DNA of 64,000 bases from Thozetella sp. PMI_491 (taxonomy: Eukaryota; Ascomycota; Sordariomycetes; Chaetosphaeriales; Chaetosphaeriaceae), in NCBI GenBank assembly GCA_021432635.1, contig MU270024.1, forward strand, positions 1,102,906 to 1,166,905. Direction: 5' to 3'. The stretch's first letter is position 1; each line of letters begins with the position of its first letter. The position numbers were made by a program, and so were the translations under genes. The notes beneath the pieces were generated by a model. That model was given only the letters and a program-made list of their open reading frames with translations. It made no database searches and was not told the origin of the DNA. This document shows positions 11,497-23,326 of the stretch, one piece after another.

Positions 11497-11644
11497 AGGT
11501 GCGGGTGGGGGCAGGGTCACAACTGTAGGGGTGAGGCGAGGGGACTTGACGTGACTTGAGGGACAGTGAGTGGACTTGTCGGGACTCAGGAGGCGACAGG
11601 TCTGCTTCTTCGGACTGGTAAACCTGATGAGAGCATGTCTGCTC

Positions 11645-11651
11645 CTTTATA
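11645..11651 (-). promoter_or_regulatory. TATA box of the S1 protease gene
   Basis: On the minus strand the sequence reads TATAAAG, about 150 bp upstream of the chosen start codon, a plausible distance for a fungal gene with a leader of about 110 bases. Confidence 0.45.
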
Positions 11652-13021
11652 CTTGACCTGAGGGCCTGGGCTGCCCAGCTCCGGAGTTCCACATCGTGAC
11701 CTTTCGGCGTTGCGACCCTGTCCTCCGAGTCAAGCTGGCATGAAGTCCAGCTATGACCTGTCCAAAACAGAAGCCAGCACAGAACCACCAGAGACTAGGT
11801 CAGGTATGCAAGGCACCCGTAGCCACTCGTAGCTATGCTTCTCCTTCCTAATCCGCCCAGTCGGTCGGGCGTACGTCGTCGCAAGATCGAATAGTATCGG
11901 CAGCAAACTCCTCAAAAGGCACGTAGCATCTGAGAGATAAGCAAATGCAACTCGAGCGTCCGGATTGGCACCGTTGCAGTTAACACCTCATGCTAGCACT
12001 GCTGGGCCGGCCCCTTGGCCTGTGTTTACCTGCCCCAACAGCAACAGGCCAAGGTCGGGCGCCAGAGCAAAGCAGCAGGTTTAAGTCGTCGGAGCGGACA
12101 TATCGTCGAATCCGGCATGCCGACCACCTACGCCATCCCGGCTCGCGGCCAGTGTTAGTTGAGGGTTCTTGGGCTACCTTGCCAGTGGACTCATGTCCCA
12201 TGCCGAGGAAATCGTTCGGCCGCTTCAGCCCATGAGTGAGACTTGATAGATTGATCGGCAGTCCGGCCGGCAGTACTAGGTAGGTAGCTTACTTGCCCCA
12301 CTTACATGCATGCCGGTTTGGACAGTGGCAAGGCACGCATCAGGCGCTTAGCCACTGACTTACAGATAGATACTGTACTCAACCACATAAGCACCATTGG
12401 ATACGCACGATAATGTCGAACACCAGGCCGTCCAGACTGTCACAATAGTTGATCGGCCGACGCTCCCCGATTAGGAAGGCAGGGCAGCAAGAGTTTTTGG
12501 TCGCTAGTTTTCGCACTTTTATAGGCTGGCTGGGCAGTCGACGTGCCGGCAGCTGCAGCCCCTATCGGTTGGTGTGTGTGGTGCCAAGAGCCGCACCTCA
12601 GAATCGGCGTACATAATCGGTACCTAGACCAGTAGGTACTTAAGCTAAGTGTTGCATTGCAGGCCAGTTGCTTGGCTGTGGTGTGAACGGAGGCTCGGAC
12701 GACTGACTAGCGTTTCTTGGCGGACGCGTTGTGACCTTCCAATGAGGATGTATTGACGGCCACGGCTTATTCGGCGAGGGGATACGATGACCCCAAGATC
12801 TAGGCTATCTTATACCAAAATGCAACCAATAGCTGCAGAGTCATGGACTGTTTTCAACGAACTCTTAGACGTAAAAAGGGACGAAACACATTTACCGGAG
12901 TCAGTATGTTAGTCTACAGCTACTCCTGGAACTATAATGCTTAGGGGGTGCTTTAGGCTACATGCCAGCCCAATGGCTTCCGGATTGAGGCTCCCAAGAG
13001 GATATCTTAAAGGGTCCCCCC
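11652..13021. other. intergenic, no gene recognised
   Basis: No exon with a recognisable domain is seen on either strand. Overlapping opposite-strand frames near 11980-12235 are short and motif-free. Confidence 0.4.
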
Positions 13022-13765
13022 CTATGACCTGACATCAGATCCTTCGGTAACTGGGTGTTTCTCGCGGCTTCGGAAGAAGATGGGCGGAGGATGCGGTAGA
13101 TGGTTCACGATGAGGACAACAAGGAAGACGAGACAGACAGTCGGCAGCATCCAAGGCGAATCTTAGTACGCCATAGCCCTGTCTTCTCTGTTTTCAACCA
13201 GCGAGACCAGACATAGGCCTACCGCGAAAAGCGTGTTGAGGGCGGTGCGGAAATAATTAGAGGGAGTGAAGCGCTTCGTGCGCGACAGGATGTATAGCAC
13301 GTTCAAAAGAAAAAGAACGAAACCGACTGCAATGAAGGTGTATAAGAACTAAGCAGGACGATGATTAGCTCATTATTAATGCCTTCGTTGCATATCAGGA
13401 AGCGAAGCATCTACTACTGTGTTGAGCCGACTGTCATTCTGTTCCTAGACCTTGTGCTGAAATTCCCGATTCGGTGAGGTTGGGGTCCTTCTCTTACTCA
13501 AACCTGCCTTCAATCTCGAAGTTCGCGAGTACCGAGTTGAAGAATGTTTCAGCAAGGTAGTCCAGAATATTCTGTAGATCTTTTTCTGACTGGCTGCCTT
13601 CGCTTAACCCCGTCGTCGAGTTGGCGAGACCTCGGTGACGTTTTCCAGTTGCCGATACGCATCATCGATTGCTGTCAGGATGTTCTGGTACCGCATAGGG
13701 TATAAGTGAAAGGCCTTTTCGAGGGTACTGTTTACAGTCTCGAGAAGTTGCTTGACGGATATTCT
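13022..13765 (-). pseudogene. remnant of a multi-pass membrane protein gene
   Basis: Reading the minus strand gives a coherent but broken protein. The first part (about 13765-13500) encodes an amphipathic segment with KQLLETVNSTLEKAFHLYP and LENVTEVSPTRRRG, then loses frame by one base and resumes with DLQNILDYLAETFFNSVLA. A probable intron ends with TTCATTGCAG before 13340. The next part encodes three hydrophobic spans (FIAVGFVLFLLNVLYIL, RTALNTLFAVGLCLVSLV, MLPTVCLVFLVVLIVNHL) with an in-frame TAA between the second and third. The frame closes at 13022. I do not recognise the family. The frameshift plus stop argue for decay; a complex exon structure is the alternative. Confidence 0.4.
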
Positions 13766-14264
13766 CTAAATAGTAAAGTGTTTTCTTAATACCCGTTATA
13801 ATATCTATTGAAAATATAGGCTAGTAAAAGTTTATATGATGGTATATCAGTCGTCCGACGAATTATTGCAGTGAGATAGCTCTAACTTAACGAATACTTA
13901 ACTTTGATAAATAATCTCAGTATATTGTATATTTGCTACTTTCGGTGTAAATCTGCCTACCAAAGGCCAATTATGTAGGCTTGCCGACTCTCCTCATATT
14001 TTTCCTATCTGCAGATACCATAGCCAGTATCTCCGACGTCATTATTCTAATCATCCATACTAACCAACAGCAAACGGACTCCACTTTTAAAGTACCGCCA
14101 ACGACTAGAATGTGGCAAACCCAAATGTTTCCTAGGGTTGTGGTTGAGTAGAGCTGGGAAGGGGTAGAGGCTGCGCTAGATATTTCAGCTGACTGGTATA
14201 AATTCGTTTGGCGATGCGGAAAATAGTAAAGCCTGAATGAACACCGTCGTCTCATGCAATCCGG

Positions 14265-14835
14265 TGGTCTTTAATACGTGCTAACGAGGATCTTCTCATG
14301 CTTTTAAGCGCACTCATTAACCAGGCCGAAGCCCGAGATACTAACTTAGATATTAGTTGTCGAGCCGCTTGAGGAAACTCTCAAACCAGAGATGTTTGAA
14401 GAAAAGATAATTTTTATTTGGAATAGTCTTCTCGAGGCATATGCACTCAGCGTCGGGCCCGCTCCCACTGAGCCCGACCAAGCAATGGAATTCTACACCG
14501 ATAAATTGCGGGATGTATTGCAAAGTGCTTCAGCTTCGGACCTTGCTTCTGGCAGCATCGGCTCGCTCGTCAGCTCAAGCACAGGGACGGACTGCCCTCA
14601 TTCATCTTCCACCCTCGCAGTTAGCAACTCCGCGTATCCTGCGCCTCCGGCTGTCTCTGTTTCTGGACGGCAAATACCGGTGCAAGTAGAGCAGCTGTTA
14701 GCCCGACCCGAACACCTGATGCCCGTAGACGAATTCTCAACTGGCATTCCGGGCGATATGAGTCTCGGTGATAATAGCGCATTCAGGGACCGATTTTTCA
14801 ACTCCAGAGGTGGTTCTAACAATCACGGGCATTAA
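14265..14835 (+). pseudogene. uncharacterised coding remnant
   Basis: Two frames look coding. From 14268 one reads SLIRANEDLLMLLSALINQ and stops near 14370. From about 14350 a second frame reads EETLKPEMFEEKIIFIWN, then LLEAYALS, and continues through a Ser/Pro-rich tail to a stop at 14835. Together they look like the C-terminal part of a larger helical protein with a frame break between them, or two exons with an intron I could not place. I do not recognise the family. No start codon with a good upstream context was found. Confidence 0.3.
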
Positions 14836-15216
14836 CTCGAACCGCCACCCAGAATTCCTGCTGAGAAGTCTACGAGGGTTGAGACGGCCCCGATGGCCTA
14901 AGGATATGTATATACATGCATAGCGTGGGTTTCTAGTCGGCACCACACTATTCTTCTTTTTACTACTAGCACCTTGTCCCACTCTGTTGACGCCGTAGAA
15001 AGTGGTCAATGTTGACAGGCTCTTACTATACGACTTGTGCACATGAAAATTTCTCCATAGTTTTACCAGAGGTGTCAGCAGCGAAACTTCTTTTGCTTGG
15101 CATCGCATCCATCTAATGGCTAGTAAAAGTGGGATGGTCTCCGAAACGGGCGAGCCAGAGACCGGCACAGCATTCCACAATTATCCAGGTAGCCTCATCT
15201 GTCGATCACCTCCCAC

Positions 15217-15999
15217 ATGGGCGCCAATCTCTTCAAATATTACGACGTCTTCCTCAGATAAGAGGTTAGCACTCAATTCAGGGATAACTTAGTAACTACT
15301 ACCTAAATAGACCACATCGAACGCTTTTCGAAATCGCTCCTCAAGATCAGGGCCGAGCTTGAAGTTACTGGTATCTACCTTACCACCTATATCGAAATGA
15401 GGCTAGCGTCTCACATGATGGAGATTAATGAAACTTATCAGGATGGGCTTTACCAACGTCACGGATGTGCTAGATCTCAGACGAGGTTAGCTAAAAATAA
15501 CTGTTTTAAGCCATCTTGTGAAAAGAAGTCCAGGGAATATATAATGATAATATACAGAATCCCCTCCGGTGGATCCACCAATTAAAATATTCTATGATAA
15601 GGATAGGTGGGGCGCGCGGAGGCGCGGCCGCTTCATCCGCCCCGAGTACACACATGCCGCACGGCTCCTCCGGATTACAAATGGTAGTTCGGCCCGGATA
15701 GAGTACGGTAGTATCTGCCAAGGTTTCTAATGCTCAGAAAGTTACATGGATAACATCTGTGACCCAGGATGAGCTGTGGGCTTTACCTACATGGTGCCCG
15801 GACAACGCCAACATGAAGCCCTCAGTTAACTGGAAAATCAGAACGGCACACTGACATCTTTAGCCTCGGCGTGATGACGCTGTACAATTCTGCAGACGAA
15901 GGTGGTTTAGCAAACTTAAGGGAGCAGGCGGAGTGTCCTGGTAGTCACCGCTACAACAAGATTACATCCCGATTTCGTCATCAGAAGGCGATGCCATGA
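15217..15999 (+). pseudogene. decayed gene with helical N-terminus and kinase-like piece
   Basis: The sequence begins MGANLFKYYDVFLR at 15217. After an intron-like gap ending in CTAAATAG it continues with a clean helical stretch (HIERFSKSLLKIRAELEV, GIYLTTYIEMRLASHMME) to about 15585. From 15850 another frame reads TDIFSLGVMTLYN, which resembles subdomain IX of protein kinases (D-I-F-S-L-G-V-M), and stops at 15997-15999. The spacer between them has no open coding frame. I take this as a degraded gene, possibly a kinase with a helical N-terminal domain; the kinase reading rests on about ten residues. Confidence 0.3.
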
Positions 16000-16146
16000 T
16001 TCAAGGCTACCCAGTGTGCCCGTTCTTGGCCCATCTTGGCAATATGGAACTGTCTGCACGATCATCGATTTCCCACTTTACTCCATAACTCTTAGATCAG
16101 CCAGTGGCGTTCTACTCGGCCTGGTCGATCACTGTCTGCGGGCACG

Positions 16147-16154
16147 TATAAATA
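16147..16154 (+). promoter_or_regulatory. TATA box upstream of the MDR dehydrogenase
   Basis: A perfect TATAAATA lies 26 bases before the first in-frame ATG (16173) and 89 bases before the second (16236). The short distance to the first makes the second ATG a serious candidate for the true start. Confidence 0.5.
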
Positions 16155-16172
16155 ACCGGTAGCGGTCGAACC

Positions 16173-17380
16173 ATGGAACAATTTCCTCTCTACCACTTAC
16201 CTTCTCCCGGGTTTTTGAACACAACATTCTCCAATATGGCTGGCGTAATGCGGGCCGTAGCACAGCTTGGTCAGGCCTTTAATGTCTCGGTCATCGACGT
16301 GCCGGTTCCGACCATTATCAACGATACCGACGCTATCGTCCGCATAAACGCGACCGCCATTTGTGGCAGCGACTTGCACACCTACCGCGTGGCCTCCGGC
16401 TCGCCGGAGCAGCCTCTGCTGTATGGTCATGAAGCCATAGGGCACATCACTGAGGTTGGCTCGGCCGTTCAGTTCCTCAATGTTGGGGACTATGTTATCA
16501 TTCCCGATAACACCGATAATGGGCACTTCACATACGCACCAGACTCTTATGTGGTGTCCGGAGGATATGGTGGCCTTGAGGGAGGCGAACCCTTACCGGG
16601 GCTTCAGAGTACGGTGTAGAGACCCTTAATCTCGTGTACCAGGATAGCTAACCCACGTCCTCGATAGCTGAGTACGGTCGTGTTCCCTTTGCAGACAACT
16701 CGCTGATTCCTATCCCTGTGACTCCGAGCTCCAACATCACGGAGCTGCTCGAGTACCTGTTCGTTTCGGACATTTTCTCGACCGCCTGGGCTGGTGTCAC
16801 TTGGTCTGGGATGCAGCCGGGAGATACCGTGGCCGTGTTTGGCGCCGGACCAGTGGGCTTGCTAGCTGCCTATTCGGCCATCCTTCGCGGCGCATCTCGT
16901 GTTTACAGCATTGACCGGGTGCAGGCGCGTCTCGAACTTGCCGCATCCATTGGTGCTATCCCGATCAACTTGCTCGACTCGGATCCTGTCGAACAAATCT
17001 TGGCCCGAGAGCCGGGCGGCGTCCGACGCGGTGTCGAGGCGGTTGGATTTGAGGCGGTGGACGCATCTGGCCATCGAAATTCCAGCATCACTCTGCAACA
17101 GCTATTAGATGTGGTCGCACCAAGAGGCGGAATCGGCATAGTTGGCTTGTTCAGTAGCTTGAAGGATTTTGACATCGGGCAGGCTTTCAACAAGGGTATC
17201 GCCATCGACGGTGGCATTGCCCTTCCTTTGCAATACGCAGCTGAAATAGTACCCTTGATCTCCTCCGGCCGAGCAAAGCCGAGCTTTATTATTAGCAGCA
17301 TCATCAGCATCGAAGAGGCTCCGGAGTACTATGCTCGTTTCGAAAGGCACGAAGAGTCCAAGGTAGTCATCACCTTCTAG
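16173..17380 (+). CDS. zinc-type alcohol dehydrogenase (MDR family)
   Basis: Two exons, 16173-16608 and 16668-17380, give 382 residues. The N-terminal GroES-like domain shows the catalytic zinc ligands Cys in TAICGSDLHTY and His-Glu in YGHEAIG. The Rossmann domain follows with VAVFGAGPVGLLAAYSA and an acidic residue in YSIDR, pointing to NAD(H). The loop that normally carries four structural-zinc cysteines is replaced by IPDNTDNGHFTYAPDSYVV, which has no cysteine, so this member probably lacks structural zinc. Family members normally begin near MRAVAQLG, and a TATA box sits only 26 bases before the first ATG. The true start may therefore be 16236 or 16248, shortening the protein by 21-25 residues. 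It is a soluble NAD-dependent dehydrogenase of unknown substrate, standing alone. Confidence 0.9.
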
Positions 17381-19167
17381 GATAATACTGTTTTGATGTG
17401 GACGGGACACCCAGCCATTTTTTTGATAGTGGTCAAGGCATTTACCCATATATAGAAATTTGAACAATAAGACTGCGTAATGTCTTCGAAGTTATTACCT
17501 ATCTGCCCTCTCTTTATACAGCACGATGGCGACGAGGCGTCAGGCAAATCTGTGGCAAGATATGCTGGTCAGGGACATATTTAGCTATCGTTCTTCGTTT
17601 ATACTGATTCATGCTGATAACGTAAACACTAGTATTCATGCCGTTCCAATTAAGTGCTCTTGATCTTAGGTAGATCTTTGAAAAACTTTTGGAGCGCCTG
17701 TTGTTACTCAACAGGTTAAGCTACTATCTGGTCAAGCCAGCTGTATCAAGGAGGATAATAGCCAACTATTATGCTGATTTTACAATTAGCACTTAAAAGA
17801 CTGTAGAGAAGAATGCTAGAGCTAAAATAATTAACATAGTAAAAAAGAAGAGAGAGAGTAGTAGAAAAGTGTAGAAGGAAAGCGCAAGGCAAGAATAATA
17901 TGAGAATAAAAGAAAAGAAGATAAAGGAAAGAAAAAAAAAAGGGCGAGGGCCTTTCTATCCTGCCGTAGATGCAGGCCGCCTTACTTATAGGTAGAGTAG
18001 GAGTTGCTTCTGGCCCTCGATATCTCCATGGCTTACAGCAGGGGTGAAAATAGAGAAATATGACACAGTGTTGGTTGATGTAGATTGGTTCTGCCTAATT
18101 AGGGAGACAGTGAGGTAGGCAGGCAGGGGAAGAGTGTCCGAGAAGACCGGTGCTCGGATAACGACGTCCCAGAAAGGGGCTGCCACATTGGCTCCGTTTC
18201 TACTTGGGGGCGGCCGTTGACCGTTCGGACCGGCTTACGTGACACTTACCCGGCCGGAGCCTCACAAAATGGGAGCAAAAATTTGCGAAGTTTGCGTATA
18301 TTCTGCGTATAGAAAGAAGCTGCTTAGCGTGCTTCGATGTGAGCGTCAATCCAATAGCTGAGAGTAAAGGGCTTCAGAGTAGCATCGAGGTTACTGACTG
18401 CCAGAATAACCATTCCATGTTGGCCTTTGGTTATCACCTCTCAACAGGATAAATCTTTCAATTCAAGTATTGACAAGTGCTGAAAGACTCTCAATACATA
18501 TTGTTGGGTTGTAAAGTTGAAAACTACTCTTAGTTCACTGCCGTTCCAGTCAGTAAGGCTTCAAAAATTATTTTCGGGTCGTATAAAGGCTGAAGGCAGG
18601 TAGCCAATTCCATCGACTTTTGCGAACTAACTCACTGCACGCCTGTGGAGGAGCGTAAGCAGCTTAGTCTAGCGCCCGTCCTTTCCTTTCTCGCATTCTG
18701 CCGTATCAAGCTAAATACAACCCTGGAAAGACTTAGCTTCTCTTACTCTCGAATCTAATTGCTCGGGAATAGGTGAGACAATATTGGCCGAGGCGGACGG
18801 CTCGCTAACATGTAATGCGATAACTTTCATTCTTCGTATCGCTAAAGATCAACATGCGACGCTACAGACCCAATAGGAGCTATGGGAGCTTGGTTTGGAC
18901 GGATGGAGAGCCATCGGTTGGTCCATGGTCGTGACAACTTTGTGCGAGCCCCGGGATACGATGTTGCAGAAATCCACATACGCGGCGGTGCTCTACGCAG
19001 CGCGCATGAACGAGTCTTTCAGAGCAACGGCTGCAACGAATATAAATATCAGGTCCTACTCGTCTCCATGATACCAAGATCTTGAGCAGCAGCAATCACT
19101 GTCACTAGCAGCCTCAGACAACAATTTCTTCTTTCTTTCCCTCTACAAAACGAGCCCGTTCTGCAAG
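17381..19167. other. AT-rich and purine-rich spacer
   Basis: No gene is recognised in this 1.8 kb. Positions 17800-17950 are almost all A and G (AAAGAAGAGAGAGAGTAGTA and similar), a simple-sequence purine tract. The flanks are AT-rich. The last 200 bases hold the promoter of the small secreted protein gene. Confidence 0.5.
19041..19048 (+). promoter_or_regulatory. TATA box of the small secreted protein gene
   Basis: TATAAATA lies 127 bp upstream of the ATG at 19168. CAATCACTGTCACTAGCA and pyrimidine-rich leader sequence lie between, as expected for a strong fungal promoter. Confidence 0.5.
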
Positions 19168-19867
19168 ATGCACTTCTCAACCCTTTTCTCTGCTGCCGCT
19201 CTTGTCGGCCTGAGCATGAGCACGCCAGTCGACCAACCTTCGAACCTGGCAAAGCGCGCTACCGAAAGCGTTCACCTAGCTAACTGCCCAGGCAGCCCAG
19301 AGTATTCCCTAGTTGTAGTAAGTTGATCTTAACAGACTTTTCGTTCTAGTCTCTCTGGCTAGCAGTCTTGAAAAAGGCGTAGTTGGGAAGGCTAGTGCAA
19401 GAGTCTCTTACTAAACGAATGGCAAAAGTACTGTGACAAGGATTCCGACTGCTTCGGCACTAACCCTGGGGACAACAACATCTGCGTTGTGACCAAAGGC
19501 AGCTACAAGAAATGGGAGACCCAAGGCTCCTGCACCTTCCCCACCGGCGTAACCTTCCGTTACAATGTTCAAAGCGGCGCCAACAACTTCCCAGCTTTTT
19601 CGTACGTCGGGTAAGTGCGCTGATAAATCTTCATACGACATTTGGCTTGCCAGAAAAGCTTATCTCTTGCTACTAGAACCGGCAGCAACGACTTCAAGCA
19701 GTTTACAGGCTACCGAGACAACAACCCTGGCTTTATCAAGTACAATGGACAGACCTGTATTTCTCTGTACTACTTCCTTGATGTGAGTCCTAAACGTTGG
19801 CTTCCGCCATGGTTGCTTCTCTCTTGCCGCAGAATTGCTGACGCTACCCTGACCTATACAGGCGTAA
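19168..19867 (+). CDS. small secreted cysteine-containing protein, unknown family
   Basis: Four exons, 19168-19317, 19429-19610, 19677-19782 and 19862-19867, give 147 residues. The first 19 residues are a signal peptide (MHFSTLFSAAALVGLSMST). A KR pair at 29-30 (NLAKRATES) looks like a Kex2 site, so the mature form may start near A31. The mature part has six cysteines, including CDKDSDC, and is rich in Tyr, Asn and Gly. The last exon is only two codons (GCG TAA). An alternative acceptor at 19832 would instead end the protein with Asn-Cys, adding a seventh cysteine; I prefer the longer intron because a GCTGAC branch site lies 18 bases before its end. I do not recognise the family. It is extracellular; effector or surface roles are only guesses. 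Confidence 0.75.
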
Positions 19868-20528
19868 GCATTTTCTATGGATAAGGCCAATCCTGGTACT
19901 TTGACAGGTATCAATTTGCGATTAGGGGGAAGTTAGTAAGAGAGTCCTGTGGTTTCTTTTCTTTTTGTAGTAACTCATCGCATGTGACAATTTCTTGAAT
20001 CGATGTGTTTCCTTCTACTTCTTTAGGTTGCGATAAATATGATTCGAATATTAAGCAAAAGGAAAATCTATCCACCTTCCAATTCATAGATTGGGCTTAC
20101 CTAGGTAAAATTGTATGTGGTGCTACGATCATGCTCCTCCACCTGCCAAGCGGCGCAGTTCCTTGCTTAGTAGCTTATGTTGTCCATGTTCACTCGATCT
20201 GGTTTCCGAAAAGTCGGGTACTGTAGGTACCTTAGTCAGTATCCTGTGGTTATTGCACTCACCCTGCCCAGGTCGCTTGCCCAGTATATGGCACCAGAGA
20301 CAAAAGTAGATCTGTACATAAATCTTCGCTAATTAATGAGGGTATTATCCTATAAATTCCTTGAACGAGGCGCCGTATCATCCATGTGTTCCCTGGAAGC
20401 CTCTCTAACGTGCCGGCCTGCGAGTCCCAAGAGTACCATTCCCAACCTTGTTCCCCCACTAATAAAAATCGCCTAGTGAACCATTTTCCGTAAACGCCAG
20501 CCTCTCAACGAAATTCATTGCAGCATAG
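19868..20528. other. convergent 3' spacer
   Basis: This interval lies between the 3' ends of the secreted protein gene and the rhodopsin-domain gene. I see no exon. Confidence 0.4.
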
Positions 20529-21827
20529 TTAGCCCTCGAGATCCCAAGTTGTTGACGTATCAGTCATTGTGGCCAGATCCTTCCTCGGCTTGTTGTAGAA
20601 GCTTCTCTTCCCCGACGTCATCGACAGCATAAACTCTCTCGAATCCGCCGTTTCGTAGATGGGGCGGGGGCGCGGCCGTCGCTTCTTTGGCCTCACGCTC
20701 TTGAGCAGAACTCTTAGCATGGGCACGGAGGCGGCCATGATGGTGACGGCATTCTCCGTGCCGGACCAGATCACCAGCGGAACTCCTTCATCTGCCAATC
20801 TGTCAGCTATCGGGAAGTGGCGTGGGGCGCGGAGGGACTTACGGGGAAAGTCCCGAGAGCCGAGCTCCGGGAGGGATGAGCACTTGATGAAAGCTGATGC
20901 AGCAGCGCTACAAGATGACTTGTCAGTACATAAGAGGCCAAAAGGATAAGTAGAGGATCTCACAATACGCCCATGCTCATCGCAAGTCCCACGCCAATCT
21001 TCTCCTTGGTCTCCATCTGGAGGCTCATGATGATCTTCCAGGGGATAACGGCGAGAATGAGATCCATTATACCGGAATACGCTGCGAACACAGTGAGCCT
21101 AGAGCGGCAGCATGCATGAGGTATACATAGACCTACCGCTTGTGAAGATGTTGTAAGTGATGATAATGTTCGGGTCCCAGCACTCGCCCCTGGTCAGAGG
21201 CTGCCACGACTTGTTGATCGGAGTGCAGTCGATCCAGAAGAGCAGGGCAGCTATGCCGAATAGGATGTTCATGGACACGATCGCGAACCAGATGAAGATC
21301 CTTGTCTTGCCGCGGATACCATCCGATATCATGAGAAGCGTCAGGGCAAACGACGTCTTGCTCCAGCAGTGGCCGCAGATCTGCAGTGTCATAGACAGCT
21401 GCCCAATCAGGAAGATAGTGTTCAAGCTGTCGAAAGCCGAGAACGGGATCTGGTAAATGTGCTTGCCAAACCCTAATGAGATGGATAGGGTGTTGCATAC
21501 GGCTGCTCCGACCAGCGCTAGCTGTATCTCGTTGTCAGTCCTAGGAGCGAAGGTGAAGGGAACAGGAGGAGAGCGGGTGGGTGCTGCGCCATCGGGACTT
21601 ACCCAAGATGCGATCAATACCCAGTCGTCCAGATGCAGACACCGGTGGCGTATGTATTTGCAGTACAGACGCAGAGTCAAAAATATTGTGGCTGCGCTGG
21701 CGAGGATCCAGACGGCCACCCTCATGGACGGGCCCAGGTCGTCCTTGGGCAGCCGCGAAGAAAAGCCCATCGGTGGCCCGAATGAGGGCCCGGACGAGGG
21801 CATCGTCGTCACGTTCGTCACCTCCAT
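20529..21827 (-). CDS. fungal rhodopsin-domain integral membrane protein
   Basis: Five exons, 21827-21603, 21521-21137, 21081-20964, 20907-20843 and 20791-20529, join in frame for 351 residues. It is a seven-helix protein of the fungal rhodopsin-domain group, related to the membrane part of PTH11-like receptors but without a CFEM domain. Family signatures seen include HLDDWVLIASW at the end of exon 1, GFGKHIYQIP, SWQPLTRGECWDPNI, AYSGIMDLILAVIPWKI and the exon 4-5 junction LPELGSRDF...PLVIWSGTENAVTIMAAS. The C-terminal tail (about 60 residues) is basic and Ser/Thr-rich, cytoplasmic in the usual topology. The start is uncertain: the frame is open to another ATG at 21908, which would add 27 residues. 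These proteins sit in the plasma membrane, and a few of the PTH11 group sense surface cues; the ligand here is unknown. Confidence 0.88.
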
Positions 21828-23326
21828 ACCGGATGTCGAGGCGCGCTCATGTCCCGCAGAGTCGAATTCGAGTCGATCAAGGCAGAGACCCAGGCACGAC
21901 GGAGGCATGCTCGAGGCCGCCTCAGGATATTAAGTACGATGGGCGGCGGCGAGCGCGCATCTGAGCAGTCTCATGTCCAGCTCGCCACTCGGCGTGTCAT
22001 CGTCCAGCGGGAACCATTATGCGCCTTGGTGTGGGGTTGTTTCCTATTGCTCGGCCCCGGCGCCCAGCTCCAGCGGTTTCCCCAGATCCGGCAGAGGCAA
22101 GTGAACTGGGGCCGCGACGCAGATCCCGCGCGACATCGCCGAACCTGAGACAGCCCAGGCGTGCAGACCCAAAGGCCGGGCAACCGCAATTGTGCTTGCA
22201 TTTTTTTTTATCCACGTCTGTACTGGGGTATGTCGCACCCTTGCCCCTGTCTTGTTCTGTTTTGCTTCTGTTCTAGATTGTCTGCACTCTGCAATTGACG
22301 ATTGCTTGCCTGCTTAATGCCCAAGTCGTAAAAGCCAAGACATTTAGCAACGGCCGCATAGGCGTCCCATAGAAGCAGCTGCAACACCCTTCCCCTATCT
22401 TTGTTTTATGCACAGAGCTATATATCAAAAGCGCCCGTGAGGTGCCAAACAGCGTCTGCGGCTTGTGCAAGGAATCGTTCTAGCCTCCGGCATGCTCTGT
22501 TGACGTTTCTACTTTCCCGGTAGGCATATTTTCGCGAGAGTCCGGCACTGACGGCAAAAAACACAATAAAAACGGCGCAGATCGGGGTCATTATTGTATG
22601 ACCTATGTCTGGACTTGGCACGTCCGCTACCCGGATTGCAGGGCTCGCTTCCCCAGCCAGTCGATACGCGGTACAACCCACAATGCAGCGGCCGCTTTTG
22701 GGCTGCCGCGCACGGCAGAGCCGGCAGGGGGGTCGATCCGACTCGCACAGATGAACCAAGAACCACGACCAAAAAGCCAGGGTCTTGGAGGGGCGCCCAT
22801 TCAGCGCTGGCCAAGCTTTGCCCAGGGCTTGGTTGCCAGCCTGTCATCCGCTTGCCAGAATGCCTCTGGATCTGCTCAGTCACCGCGATGATCATACAGC
22901 TCGGTCAGCGCGTCCGCCCTATCAGGCCCATGTCGAGCAATTTTTCCATGTCCGTGCGTCCCAGCATTCGAGCTATGCGAGCTCCAGAACTCCAGAGTGC
23001 CCGGAGCATCGGACGAGAATGCGCCGGATTCCTGCCCTGTTCCTTGGCCTTGTCTAATTTGTATGCGCCCAGCGCGAGGCTATTCGGGGAGCGCTCGCCG
23101 CTGTGTTTGGGCTTACGCAGCTATCTTCAGGGCGGGAGCAAGAACGCGGATGTCGGCAAGCGCATACCACACAGTAGTGCTAAAATAAAGTTGAAAGCTT
23201 GGCTCTAGAGGTAGACTGCACCCAATCGAAACAAAGCAAGGAAACCTGAGATCAGAGCCTACGAGTACGGGGCATCATTTGTGACATATGACCTATCCCT
23301 CCAACGCGCACTATTATTATCCCCCG
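21828..23326. other. GC-rich spacer without recognisable gene
   Basis: Several overlapping long frames exist on both strands (for example 22594-23208), but they are Pro/Arg/Ser-rich, have no splice logic or motif, and look like GC-driven shadows. The first part is the promoter of the rhodopsin-domain gene. Confidence 0.45.

Noticed and set aside
10591-11559. Long opposite-strand frame over the S1 protease
   Set aside because: Gly/Ala/Arg-rich composition and no motif; it is the GC-driven antisense shadow of the protease gene.
22594-23208. 204-codon plus-strand frame in the 22-23 kb spacer
   Set aside because: Pro/Arg/Gly/Ser-rich, contradicted by similar-length frames on the other strand, no motif and no splice structure.
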